A stretch of 64,000 bases of DNA from positions 1 to 64,000 of the forward strand of contig NZ_JAPMLP010000006.1 of assembly GCF_026410285.1 (NCBI RefSeq). The letters are read 5' to 3'. This document shows positions 7,595 through 17,004 of the stretch, piece after piece; positions within the stretch are counted from its first letter, which is position 1; each line of letters opens with the position of its first letter. Below the pieces are notes generated by a model. That model ran no database searches. It saw only the letters and a list, made by a program, of their open reading frames with translations, and had not been told where the DNA came from. The position numbers and the translations under genes are program-made. The DNA is from Sulfitobacter sp. F26169L (GTDB lineage Bacteria > Pseudomonadota > Alphaproteobacteria > Rhodobacterales > Rhodobacteraceae).

Positions 7595-8272
7595 CTAGTC
7601 GTCAAACCCGACAAACCGCGCAACTTCTGCTACATCGCGCCGTTCCGAGACAACCGCGTTGGCGGAAAATTCCTCGTCCGGCCAGCCGAGAGCAACACAG
7701 GTCATAATCACTTCGTCATCGGGAATTTCTGCGTGTTCACGCACGACAGGCGATTGCATAATGCCCTGCCCGTTGATCACACAGCCCAACCCGCGCGACC
7801 ACGCCGCCAGCGTCAGCCCGTACGTCACCGCGCCCAGATCGAAATGCGCAATAGTGCCGCCTTCCAGTGATTTATCGAACGTCACCACAATCGACACAGG
7901 AGCGTCAAACTGGCGAAACCCGCGCATCACCCAGTCCTGCCGCATGTCTTTATCATCACGCGCAATGCCCATCGCGGCGAACAACTGCTTTGCTATGCCG
8001 ACCTGACGGTCACGGTGCGGCCCTTCATAGGCCCCATGATCCTGAATTTCACGTGAAGGGGGAACGCCGCTTAGCATGCGCGTAGAGTTTCCTTCCCGCA
8101 CGCGCTGCAATGGTTCACCTGTCAAAACGTGTAGATGCCACGGCTGCGTGTTCATCGACGAAGGCGCCCGGTTGGCCAGTGCGATCACTTCTTCGATCAG
8201 CGCACGCGGCACAGGTTTGTCTTGAAAGCCGCGGATGCTGCGGCGTCCTTGCATCGCTTCGTCAAGTTTCAT
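7595..8272 (-). CDS. Nitroreductase family protein (FMN dependent)
   Basis: 225 residues. N-terminal RRSIRGFQDKPVP, then ANRAPSSMNTQPWH (FMN-binding segment) and a C-terminal LGWPDEEF, in the order typical of NfsA/FRP-type or BluB-like nitroreductases. The family reduces nitroaromatics, quinones or flavins with NAD(P)H. Lies 15 bases after the MipA-like gene and 38 before the FAH gene on the same strand, so the three may share a transcript. Confidence 0.87.
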   Translation of the reverse strand: MKLDEAMQGRRSIRGFQDKPVPRALIEEVIALANRAPSSMNTQPWHLHVLTGEPLQRVREGNSTRMLSGVPPSREIQDHGAYEGPHRDRQVGIAKQLFAAMGIARDDKDMRQDWVMRGFRQFDAPVSIVVTFDKSLEGGTIAHFDLGAVTYGLTLAAWSRGLGCVINGQGIMQSPVVREHAEIPDDEVIMTCVALGWPDEEFSANAVVSERRDVAEVARFVGFDD

Positions 8273-8287
8273 GGAAATGGCCCCGAT

Positions 8288-9049
8288 TCAGAAATTAAGC
8301 GTAAATACGCGGCTCAGCCCTAGACGCACGCGCCACTGATCATCAGAGCCGTTCAGGGTGATCGGGCTGTCTGCCGCGTCATTGAGCAGCTTTTCGTAAG
8401 TGATCGCACCTTCTAGCGCCCACTTGTCATCAATGAAGTAAGTACCTGCCACCTGTAGGCCCGCACCCAATGCACCGCCCTGTGCATCATAAGCGGCAAA
8501 GCTGGAGGTACTGCCAGTAGGGATACCGAAATATGTGTTGGCATATTTGTCATCACCAAAATTGACCCGCGGACCAGCTGTAAACAGCCAGCGATCACTG
8601 GGACGGTAAATCAGGTCGGCGCCCAGCGTACCCGCAATGCCGCTATGGCCGGTCACGCCTTTGCGAACCTCACCGAACGCCAGCCAGTTTGTCTGTTGGT
8701 ACGTCAGCCCGAAGCCGAGTTCTACGGCAATGTCGATATCCTCAAGACCGGCCAGTTCGGGGCTGTCCTCTGCCTTGCGATCACCGATCATGCGGAACGC
8801 ACCGCGCAAGGACAGGCCGTTGTCCGGTACCCCGCGCACGCCATTGCCAATATCAAGACGGCCCATGCGCAGTGCGCCAAAGGAAAAACCCAGATCAACA
8901 CCTGCTTCGGTCTGGTCAGAGCCCATGTATTCAGGCGTGCCCGCTATACCGCCACGCAACGAAAAATTGAACGAGTTGTCCTGCGCCACGGCAGGAACAG
9001 CAAAAGAAACAGCGCACACAGACGCCAGAAGAAAAGAAGATACGCGCAT
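8288..9049 (-). CDS. MipA/OmpV family outer membrane protein
   Basis: 253 residues from ATG 9049, with GGAG eight bases upstream. A clear signal peptide (MRVSSFLLASVCAVSFAVPAVAQ) is followed by alternating beta-strand sequence (FNFSLRGGIAGTPEYMGSDQ, LGFGLTYQQTNWLAFGEVR, WLFTAGPRVNFGDDKYANTY) and a terminal VFTLNF with C-terminal Phe, as expected for BAM-assembled barrels. Family members act as scaffolds for murein enzymes or as porin-like proteins. Its specific role is unknown. Confidence 0.85.
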   Translation of the reverse strand: MRVSSFLLASVCAVSFAVPAVAQDNSFNFSLRGGIAGTPEYMGSDQTEAGVDLGFSFGALRMGRLDIGNGVRGVPDNGLSLRGAFRMIGDRKAEDSPELAGLEDIDIAVELGFGLTYQQTNWLAFGEVRKGVTGHSGIAGTLGADLIYRPSDRWLFTAGPRVNFGDDKYANTYFGIPTGSTSSFAAYDAQGGALGAGLQVAGTYFIDDKWALEGAITYEKLLNDAADSPITLNGSDDQWRVRLGLSRVFTLNF

Positions 9050-9142
9050 TAAAAATGCTCCATAAGCAGCAAGAACCGAAAAACCGGACCCGTCAGATTC
9101 CATCGTAATTTAGGGGATTCCCGCAGCTAAGTATATGGTGAA

Positions 9143-9186
9143 ATAATAAAGACACACAGCACCCCACACCTGAGAAATGCTGTGTG
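9143..9186 (-). terminator. Rho-independent terminator after the MliC-like gene
   Basis: On the minus strand CACACAGCA pairs perfectly with TGCTGTGTG (9 bp), followed by TCTTTATTATTT. It lies 25 bases after the stop at 9211. Confidence 0.75.
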
Positions 9187-9210
9187 ATATTCACCGCCGG
9201 GAAGCGGGGT

Positions 9211-9567
9211 TTATTGTGACGCTGCCGGTTCCTGTGATTTACATTCTTGCAGGCTGTTTTCCTGCATTTCATTCTCCAGTGTCGCGGTGTCGCCTTTGGT
9301 CCACCACACATGAGAGCCGGAGCTATACTTGGCCCCCGACCCCGAAACCACATTCGCGAATATCCGCTGCTCGCCATCAAGCTCGAATATGGCAAGCGCG
9401 TTGGCGCCGGAATTAACGTATTGAACAGACAATTCGCTCCCGTCCGCGCATGAATAAGCCACTGTGTCGATGCTCGCGCCAGCGCTGAGGGGAATCGACA
9501 AGGCTGTCTGCGCCGATGCCGCGCCTGCTGTTGCCAGAATTGTTGCTGCCAGTAATGTAGTACGCAT
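9211..9567 (-). CDS. MliC/PliC-like periplasmic C-type lysozyme inhibitor
   Basis: 118 residues. Signal peptide MRTTLLAATILATAGAASAQ, then the compact MliC fold: VAYSCADGSELSVQYVNSG, a central SGSGAKYSSGSHVWWTKGD and a final Cys (QECK). The SGxxY and W-T-K-G-D elements are the inhibitor loops known from MliC. There is no lipobox Cys after the signal, so a soluble periplasmic form is likely. AGGAGA precedes the ATG and a terminator follows, so it is a single-gene unit. Confidence 0.85.
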   Translation of the reverse strand: MRTTLLAATILATAGAASAQTALSIPLSAGASIDTVAYSCADGSELSVQYVNSGANALAIFELDGEQRIFANVVSGSGAKYSSGSHVWWTKGDTATLENEMQENSLQECKSQEPAASQ

Positions 9568-9745
9568 TCTTTTCTCCTATGCTTCAGCCCGCGATATAGT
9601 CACCCGAAGGCGTAAACCAATGGTCGGCACAGTCCTTATTTCGCCCCTGCCCCGCACCCTTGCGGAAAATTGCCGTATCCAAGACAACAGAAATGCCGCG
9701 CGCACCAAACGCGTCGGAAAATACCAGACAGCAAGGGAGTTTACG

Positions 9746-11421
9746 ATGAACGGTGGTACAATGGCCTACTACGTGGAGGAATACGATGCGGCGCTCGGCG
9801 CGTTGGACCCGGCAAAAGATTCATGAGCGCGCACCAGTGTTTCAGACCGCATTACCCTGCCGGAACAGGTCAAGGACAACCTGATGGAGGTGGCACAAGA
9901 CTGGGGAAAGACTGCCACGCGCAAGAAGCGGATTCCCGAAGGTTCAGCCCTTGCGGGGGAGGAATGGGACACGGGGCCTTATGCTGTCGACGGCCTGATC
10001 CAGACTCTAAGCCAGATAGACGGGGAAGCGTTTCTCAAGCATCTGCCGACGCAAGAATTGACCACCGACAGACCACAGTAAAGGTGATGCCACATTCGAT
10101 CTGGGACCATCTGTTTCTGTCGGGGGTGAAGGCAGAAGTCTGGATGCAACACGGCGTAACGGCCGCAAACCTGCCCGGTCACACCACTGCCGCCTATGAT
10201 ATTCCGGCGGCAGAACGGCAGGGCAAGGTCGCGCTGATTTTGGGTGCGGGCAACATTGCATCAATCGCGCCGCTGGATGTTTTTCAAAAGCTGTTTCAGG
10301 AAAACTAGGCGGTTATTCTGAAAATGAATCCGGTCAACGACTACCTTCCCGAATTCCTGACCGCAGCGCTAAAGCCGTTGACCGAGCGCGACGCGCTACG
10401 CGTTGTCAAATGAGATGGCGAGGCCGGTTCATACCTCACTAACCACCCGCTTGTGTCAGAGCTTCACATCACCGGTGCAGGCTCTAGCCATGACGCAATT
10501 GTGTGGGGCACCGGCGCTGAGGGTGAAAAGAACCGCGCGGAAAACACGCCAAAAAAATGACCGCCGCTTCACCTCGGAACTGGGTGCCGTCTGCCCGAGA
10601 ATCGTTGTCCCCGGCCCGTGGTCGGACGCGGACTTACAGTTTCAGGCGGAACATATCGTCTCGCAAAAGTTGCATAATTCGGGGTTTTACTGCGTCGCGT
10701 GTCAGGTTCTGATCATGCCGCGCGGATGGGACAAAGGCAAAACCCTCTTGGCCTATGTCAGCAAGATTGCGCAGAAATCCACCCGCGGCGCATATTACCC
10801 CGGTGCAAAGGATCGCCTGCACACATCCGATGAAAAGGCCGAAAATCCAGAAAAGATTGATCGCGGACCCGCGCCATCCCTGATTGTCAACGATGTCGAT
10901 GACAGCGAATGTTTTGCCAAGACGAAGTGTTCGCCCCCGCAATGTCAACGCACGATATGGAGGCACCGGACCCCGAAACCTATCTGCGAAATGCAATCTA
11001 CTATTCCAACGACCAGTTGCACGGCACGTTGGGCGCAAACATTCTGATCCACCCCAAAACCATCAACAAGGTCGGTCAGAAGCTGTTTTAAAAAGATCAT
11101 CGCAGACCTCCGCTATGGCACCATCGCAATCAACGCATGGACCCGACTGGCCGCCTGCCCATGGGGCGCGTTCCCCGGCCACACGCCGCAAGACGTTCAA
11201 TCAGGGATCGGAACGGTCCATAACACCTTTATGCTGGAAAACACGCAGCGCGTGGTTATTCAGGCCCTTGGGCGCCTTTACCGCGCGGTTTGTTATCGGG
11301 GCAGTTCACCTTGTTGCCGCGGCCGCCATGGTTTGTCACCAATACCAGACAGGACAAGGTCGGCAAACTGCTGACCGAGTTCCAGTGCAAGCCAGGCTGG
11401 TTCAAACTGCCCGTTAATATG
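9746..11421 (+). pseudogene. Aldehyde dehydrogenase-like pseudogene, multiply frameshifted
   Basis: Pieces of one long dehydrogenase can be read in order in changing frames: MAYYVEEYDAALGALDPAKD, LPEQVKDNLMEVAQDWGK, VALILGAGNIASIAPLDVFQ, LKMNPVNDYLPEFLTAALKP (after an in-frame TAG at 10306), FTSELGAVCPRIVVPGPW, GFYCVACQVLIMPRGW, YGTIAINAWTRLAACPWGAF and LPRPPWFVTNTRQDKVGKLL. The cofactor-loop, catalytic-Cys-region and C-terminal layout match a long (about 560 residue) ALDH subclass. At least four frameshifts or stops separate the pieces, including near 9825, 10065, 10306 and 10411. Clearly non-functional unless sequencing is at fault. Confidence 0.8.
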
Positions 11422-11871
11422 ATGACAGATACCGCACCCAAACTGAAACAGCGCGCTGATCTGATCATCTATTGCGTGCAAATTTATAAACAGGTTTTTG
11501 TAAGCGGCATTATGGCCGCCCTGCACACCGCAAAGGGGCGCGCGGCAGTTATTGATACACTGGCCGGCGCGCTGGCCCTGCAGGTTAAAAACCACGCGAT
11601 GTCACATCGTTTATGGTACGACATCCGCAATCAGGCTCTGTGTGACGAGACATTTCGCCCAGTTACTGCCGAAATTGAAGCAATGCTTGTTTCGATCGGC
11701 GCACTTGCATTCGAACGTGGAGGGCATCGCGCTGCGCAGCAGTTTGACGCCTGTTACGCGCTTCTTGACGGTGTTTTCCGCTGCGCACTGCAAAATCAGG
11801 TTAATAGCGACGGATATACCACCCCACGTCTGAAACAGCTGTTTCAATCAGTGCTTGCGCAGGTTTTGTAG
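11422..11871 (+). pseudogene. TetR-family regulator missing most of its HTH
   Basis: The reading frame starts ATG 11422 (MTDTAPKLKQRADLIIYC), which looks like the first helix of a TetR protein, then jumps to VQIYKQVFVSGIMAALHTAK, which looks like the region just after the YF.SK motif. About 35-40 residues containing the recognition helix are absent, but the frame stays open through a normal TetR ligand-binding domain to 11871. It reads through in frame from the 3' end of the decayed dehydrogenase. About 149 residues against the usual 190-210. Either a dead regulator or a DNA-binding-deficient ligand domain. Confidence 0.6.
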
Positions 11872-11884
11872 CGCGAGATACGTC

Positions 11885-13183
11885 TTAATCTCCCACTTCC
11901 TTCAATCCCTTTGCGACAACAATCGCAGCAAATGACATCGCTGCGAAAATCAGAAGCGTTACTTTGGCACCCGCAAGTGAAGCCAGCGCACCGAAAATCC
12001 CCGAGCCAAGCAGCAACACGCCGATTACTGTATTCGAAACGGCAGTATAGGTTGCGCGGCTGCCTTCGGGCGCCATATCCACCAGATAGATCGAGCGGCC
12101 CTGACGCACCCCGTGATAGGCGATCATCAGAACAAACAGGACAAGCGGCAGCGCCCAAAGTGTGCCGGACATACCAACCAGATCCAGCAGCACGGCGGCC
12201 AGCAACGCCAAAGTTCCCGCAACCGCAGAAAACATCAGCACCTTGCGGCTGGACCGGTCTGCCAGCCGCCCCCAAAGCCACGAACTGATCAATGACGCGA
12301 TGGAAGACGCCAGCACCAGCGCGCCCAATCGGTCAAACGTGCCCTGCCCGGCCTGTGCACCCAGCAAAACGATATAGGGCGGTGCCAGCGCCGTGGATGT
12401 CAGCAATCCACGCGCCCAGATAAAGCGGCGCAGCTGCGCATCCGTACGCAAAATCTTCAACTGTTCCAGCGCGGCGGTTCCGGTTTCGCCTACCGCGGCT
12501 TCCTCCCAAAGGGTTGAAAACAACGTACTGGCCGCAAAAAATAATGCGGCGGCCAGCGCGATGGCGGCGATCACCAGCGTTGCGCGCTCTAACAGGCCCG
12601 TCATCAGCAACAACGCGAATATCACTACCGCCCCTGCGCCCAATGAACTGGCCAGACCGGTCGCCGATCCGCGCCGTGACTGGCCCACTGTTTTGCCCAG
12701 AATATCGCTGTAGCTGACCGAACACACAGAGCGCGACACAGCAAGGACCGCCAGCAGCGCACAAATCACAATGCCCGCTGCACTCCCCTCCAGCGTGAGC
12801 GCAGTCAGCACAATTCCAGCTGCTGCTGCGCCCTGCCCTGCCGCGCCTGCAACCCACGCCCACTTGCGCCGCTCCATCGCCTGAACACGCGGCGCGGTGA
12901 ACAATTGCGGCAACAGCGCACCCGCCTCGCGGATCGGCACCAGCAGCCCGACAAAAAAGCTGGAAGCACCCAGATGCGTCAGCAGCCATGACAGCACCAG
13001 TTTAGGGTCGATCAACCCGTCCGCGATCTTGCTCATGGAAATAGAGGCCGCATGACGCAGAAAATTTGCCGGTTCATGGCGCGCCTGTGCGTCACTCAAT
13101 CCACCATCGCTTTGGGGATTGTTCACCAGCTTTTCAAACAGGCGGCGGGTCATGTTATTTGCACGCATCGGGGTATCCGTCAT
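11885..13183 (-). CDS. MFS transporter
   Basis: 432 residues, about 12 hydrophobic segments after a 65-residue cytoplasmic N-terminus. The intracellular loop WGRLADRSSRKVLMFSAV matches the MFS motif A pattern (GxLaDrxGrkxxl). The start overlaps the preceding MFS gene stop by four bases (ATGA), so the two are co-translated. Substrate not readable. Ends 13 bases from the convergent TetR remnant. Confidence 0.82.
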   Translation of the reverse strand: MTDTPMRANNMTRRLFEKLVNNPQSDGGLSDAQARHEPANFLRHAASISMSKIADGLIDPKLVLSWLLTHLGASSFFVGLLVPIREAGALLPQLFTAPRVQAMERRKWAWVAGAAGQGAAAAGIVLTALTLEGSAAGIVICALLAVLAVSRSVCSVSYSDILGKTVGQSRRGSATGLASSLGAGAVVIFALLLMTGLLERATLVIAAIALAAALFFAASTLFSTLWEEAAVGETGTAALEQLKILRTDAQLRRFIWARGLLTSTALAPPYIVLLGAQAGQGTFDRLGALVLASSIASLISSWLWGRLADRSSRKVLMFSAVAGTLALLAAVLLDLVGMSGTLWALPLVLFVLMIAYHGVRQGRSIYLVDMAPEGSRATYTAVSNTVIGVLLLGSGIFGALASLAGAKVTLLIFAAMSFAAIVVAKGLKEVGD

Positions 13184-14637
13184 GATTTACGTTGCCGCAG
13201 GTCTTTCACGGCCACAGCAAGCGCCATACAAACAACTACTGAAATGAGGGTGAAACCGACAACCATCGCTGTTGACCATGACGATACTGCAAGTGTTGAA
13301 AACACTGCCGCCGTGATGATTGCAATGCCCACCGCCGTACCGATCCGCTGGCCCGTCTGCATGATCGCGCCGGAACTGCCTGCATAATCCAGCGGCACAT
13401 CCGCCAGCGTCAATGTCTGGTTGGGACTGATCACCGTACCTTGGGCCACACCGACAAACGCCAGTGATGCCATCAACCACCAGATGCTGATATGGCCCGC
13501 TTCATAGAGGACAACGACAACAACGCTCAGCGCAAGGCCCAGCAGTGCCAGCAACAGACCACCAATCACCATCTTGCGGCCATAATGCGCCACGCGGCTC
13601 CCCGCCCAATGAGCTGCATAAGCCGACAGTAACGCCGCCGGTATCCCGAAAAAGCCGGATTCAAGGGCTGACTTTCCACCGCCTTCCTGTACGTAAATGG
13701 CCACCAGCACCCAGATGCTGGTCATCCCCATGAAATAGAGCGCCATGATTGTAATACCGTTGGTATAGCTGCGGGTGGTAAAGATATTCAGATCAACCAT
13801 CGGGCTAAAACCCAGACGGGCATAGCGCTCTTCCCATTTCACCCAGGCCCAGACCAGAAACAAACCCAGCGGCAGCAGTACCCAGACGATCCTGCTTCCG
13901 CTGCCCTCGACAAAGGGGAACAGAACGGCCAGCACCGCAACCCCCAGCAGAAGGGCGCCCACAGGATCGAGCGAGCGCAAACCGCTGCCCGTGCGGGGAA
14001 GACGCGCGATCAAGGGGCGGGGAAACCACATCAGACCCAGAATAATCGCAAGAATACCAATCGGCACATTTACAAGAAACGTCAGCCGCCAGCCCAGTTC
14101 GGGGCCGCCAAGCTCTATCAGGAAACCACCCAGAACGGGACCGATGGCAACTGAAAATCCCACAGCCGTGCCGAAATAGCCAAAGGCGCGGCCCCGCTCG
14201 TCACCGCGAAAATAGTGCTGGATCATTCCTAACCCTTGCGGGTTCAACAACCCTGATCCGATCCCCTGAACAAATCGCGCCACGTTCAGCCATTCGGCAT
14301 TCGGCGCAAGCCCCGCTGCCACCGAGGACACTGTGAAAATGCCGACGCCGATCAGGAACAGGCCACCGCGCCCCATGATATCACCTGCGCGTCCTGCGGC
14401 CACTAGAACCACGCCAAAGGTCAGCGCATAGCCCGACAGCACCCATTGCAGATCAGACTGCGTGGCGCCCAGCCCCTCGCGGATCGACGGCAGCGCCACG
14501 TTCACAATACTGACGCCGATCAATGTCATGAAGATTGTGACCAGCAGCACAGAAAGTATCCGCCATCTTACCGGATCCTGCGTCGGATCAATCTGCAAAT
14601 TTGCGGATATGTCCGCATCTGAATCCGACGAAACCAT
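13180..14637 (-). CDS. MFS drug-efflux type transporter (DHA2/EmrB-QacA-like)
   Basis: 485 residues with 14 predicted hydrophobic spans. MFS signs include NVALPSIREGLGATQSDLQW and RAGDIMGRGGLFLIG at the first cytoplasmic loop, and FVQGIGSGLLNPQGLGMI in TM4-5, as in 14-TM drug:proton antiporters. First gene of a two-gene operon with the 12-TM MFS gene. No membrane-fusion protein accompanies it, so export would be across the inner membrane only. Confidence 0.85.
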   Translation of the reverse strand: MVSSDSDADISANLQIDPTQDPVRWRILSVLLVTIFMTLIGVSIVNVALPSIREGLGATQSDLQWVLSGYALTFGVVLVAAGRAGDIMGRGGLFLIGVGIFTVSSVAAGLAPNAEWLNVARFVQGIGSGLLNPQGLGMIQHYFRGDERGRAFGYFGTAVGFSVAIGPVLGGFLIELGGPELGWRLTFLVNVPIGILAIILGLMWFPRPLIARLPRTGSGLRSLDPVGALLLGVAVLAVLFPFVEGSGSRIVWVLLPLGLFLVWAWVKWEERYARLGFSPMVDLNIFTTRSYTNGITIMALYFMGMTSIWVLVAIYVQEGGGKSALESGFFGIPAALLSAYAAHWAGSRVAHYGRKMVIGGLLLALLGLALSVVVVVLYEAGHISIWWLMASLAFVGVAQGTVISPNQTLTLADVPLDYAGSSGAIMQTGQRIGTAVGIAIITAAVFSTLAVSSWSTAMVVGFTLISVVVCMALAVAVKDLRQRKS

Positions 14638-14750
14638 GACGTACTTCTTTCTATTTCAAACCGACAAGCCATATAGCCGCCCCGTTGCCTGAACACTAAT
14701 CGGCGCACCTCGAAACGCAACGCCTGCGTGAGTATCTAGCGCCGGAAGGT

Positions 14751-16037
14751 TTATTGCGAGTGTTGGTGCGGAAATTCTTCTCGCCGGATGCTGTCCGGCT
14801 CTGTGCGTGGATCAAGTGCCATTGCTACCGGGGTAACATCCGGCAATGGCACGTAGGGTTCGCGCTGCGCGGCGGGCACGCAAGGCTCCTGCCAGACGCG
14901 GAACAAGACAAAGATAGCGAAAAGGATTGCGACCGCGGATTCAAATACGAAGAAACTGGACGGGCCATAGGCCGCCATAAGTGCCGCTGCAAACAGCGGA
15001 CCCACGGTTGCTCCGATGGAGTAAACCATCAGCAAACGTCCCGATGCGGCAATGTAATATTTGCGTTCCAGCCTGTCAAAAGTCTGCGCAACACAAAGCG
15101 GATAGACACTGCTCATCGCGCCGCCAAAAGCCGGGGCAATGGCTAATAGTGTCAAAAACGGCAAACCTGACGCCACGAATCCGGCCAGTGTGCCCCATGT
15201 GACACCGACTCCCAAAAGGGCGCCCGACATTACGATCCGTCTGTCAAACCGGTCGGCCAGCATGCCAATGGGGATCTGTGCCGCAAGCCCGCCCAATACG
15301 ACAACGCTCATGAACAGGGCGGCTTCGGAAACGCCCAGCCCGATCCGGCGGGCAAAAACCACACCCAGCGCATAAAACGAGCCAACCATTAATCCCGCGA
15401 CAACCGCGCCGACTACGCCAACCTTTGATGCCGAGTAGAGCGCTTTCACTCCGACAACGCGGCTTTCGCTCAGGTTCGGCTCCTCCAGCAATGTCATCGC
15501 AACAGGAATCAGCGACAGCCCGATCAGCGCGGCAGCCAGCATGAACAAGTCGGGAGTCGCGACATCGGCCAGATTGACCATGCTTTGGCCCGCTGCAATC
15601 GCCAGATAGAATGTCAGCATGTAAAAGCCCAGAACCCGCCCGCGGGTCTCGTTGCTGCTGCGCGTATTCAACCAGCTTTCGATTCCGGCGGTCATGCCTG
15701 CGATGCAAAACCCGTTAACAACACGCAGGATCAGCCACGCCGCCGGATGAAAGAACGCAGCATAAGCGAGCGTCGTGGCCGCTGTAAGTGCTGCAAAAAC
15801 CGCAAAGGCGCGGATATGCCCGATACGGAAAATCACGTGTTTGCCCCGCAATCCCCCCAGTGCAAGGCCAAGATAATAGGCTGCCATGATCGCGCCGGTC
15901 AGCGCAACGGGATAGCCCGCGCCCTCCATCCGCAGCGGCAGGACAACGCCCAGCAGACTGTTACCCGCCATAAAGGCGGCCGTGCCACCCAACAGCGATT
16001 TCACAGAAAGAAGGATATCGCGGATATTTTGTACCAT
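14751..16037 (-). CDS. MFS transporter
   Basis: 428 residues from ATG 16037; upstream in-frame codons to 16073 lack an SD and are left out. Twelve hydrophobic segments. Motif signs: PIGMLADRFDRRIVMSGAL (motif A in the second half), GIESWLNTRSSNETRGRVLG (a signature of the YcaD/UMF-type MFS subgroup). The C-terminal 45 residues are hydrophilic. Separate transcription unit from the MFS pair. Substrate unknown. Confidence 0.82.
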   Translation of the reverse strand: MVQNIRDILLSVKSLLGGTAAFMAGNSLLGVVLPLRMEGAGYPVALTGAIMAAYYLGLALGGLRGKHVIFRIGHIRAFAVFAALTAATTLAYAAFFHPAAWLILRVVNGFCIAGMTAGIESWLNTRSSNETRGRVLGFYMLTFYLAIAAGQSMVNLADVATPDLFMLAAALIGLSLIPVAMTLLEEPNLSESRVVGVKALYSASKVGVVGAVVAGLMVGSFYALGVVFARRIGLGVSEAALFMSVVVLGGLAAQIPIGMLADRFDRRIVMSGALLGVGVTWGTLAGFVASGLPFLTLLAIAPAFGGAMSSVYPLCVAQTFDRLERKYYIAASGRLLMVYSIGATVGPLFAAALMAAYGPSSFFVFESAVAILFAIFVLFRVWQEPCVPAAQREPYVPLPDVTPVAMALDPRTEPDSIRREEFPHQHSQ

Positions 16038-16290
16038 TGACGCAATGACACCCCAAAGGCGCCGATGATGCAAGCGCGCTGAGTGTTTAAGACGGATACC
16101 GCAGGAGAGGTTGGGCTTAGCGGAGGTATTATTAGACCCGTTACCCCAGCATCGCCAAATGGCTTTCGCCGGAAATCTGGCATCTTTGTGAATCGGGCTT
16201 ATGTCACGTTATGGGCGTCACCAACCATGCAGAAAACATCCTGCCCTTTGCACTAAAGGTATAGTAAGCCCAATTTACGGGAGTGACGAA

Positions 16291-17004
16291 ATGACAGAAC
16301 TCAAGCTTGCCAGTTGGAACATCCGCGCCGGACTGGGTCGCGATCTGCGACGGCGTCCGGAGCGCACAATCGAGGTGATTTCAGGCATAGATGCTGATGT
16401 GTTTGTATTGCAGGAGGCCGATTTTCGCCGCCAGCCGCGCCCCGCTGCATTGCCGCGCATCCACGGGCGGATCGGCCCTTACGAGGTGATCGACCTCACG
16501 CCGGACGCTGTCGGTCTTGGCTGGCACGGCATCGCGATTCTCAAGCGGCCCGAAATAACAGTCAACGCCATCCGGCGCATTGATCTGCCTGCGCTGGAAC
16601 CGCGCGGCGCGGTCATTGTCGATTTGACGGTCAAGCGCCAGCCAGTTCGGATTGTCGGCGTGCATCTGGGCCTGCTGCGCGGCAACCGTCGCAAACAGAT
16701 CAGCTACATCACCGACCAATTGAAAGAAATGGGCAAACAGCCGACGATTATTGCAGGCGACTTCAACGAATGGCGCGAGCGCAAGGGGCTTGAAACCTTG
16801 CCTGACTGGCTGCGCACCCACAGCCCCGGCCCGACATTTCCAGCAGGCCGCCCGCTGCTGAAACTCGACAAGGTTGCCATGACCAATGATATCAGGTTGC
16901 TGGACAGCGCAGTGTTGGGCGATTTTCACGCGCAGATCGCATCAGATCACCGCCCGATCCGCGCGCGGTTCCATCTGACCCCGCGCGACACAAAGGTAAA
17001 ATAG
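16291..17004 (+). CDS. Endonuclease/exonuclease/phosphatase (EEP) family protein
   Basis: 237 residues from ATG 16291 with GGGAG seven bases upstream. EEP landmarks in order: LASWNIRAGLG (Asn), FVLQEADF (metal Glu), GVHLGLLRGNRRKQ, IIAGDFNEWRE (GDFN catalytic) and SDHRPIRARF (SDH). No signal peptide. The stop codon directly abuts the ATG of the phospholipase D-like gene, so both are one operon. This pairing, seen elsewhere, suggests a lipid phosphodiesterase role rather than DNA repair, but either is possible. Confidence 0.88.
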   Translation: MTELKLASWNIRAGLGRDLRRRPERTIEVISGIDADVFVLQEADFRRQPRPAALPRIHGRIGPYEVIDLTPDAVGLGWHGIAILKRPEITVNAIRRIDLPALEPRGAVIVDLTVKRQPVRIVGVHLGLLRGNRRKQISYITDQLKEMGKQPTIIAGDFNEWRERKGLETLPDWLRTHSPGPTFPAGRPLLKLDKVAMTNDIRLLDSAVLGDFHAQIASDHRPIRARFHLTPRDTKVK

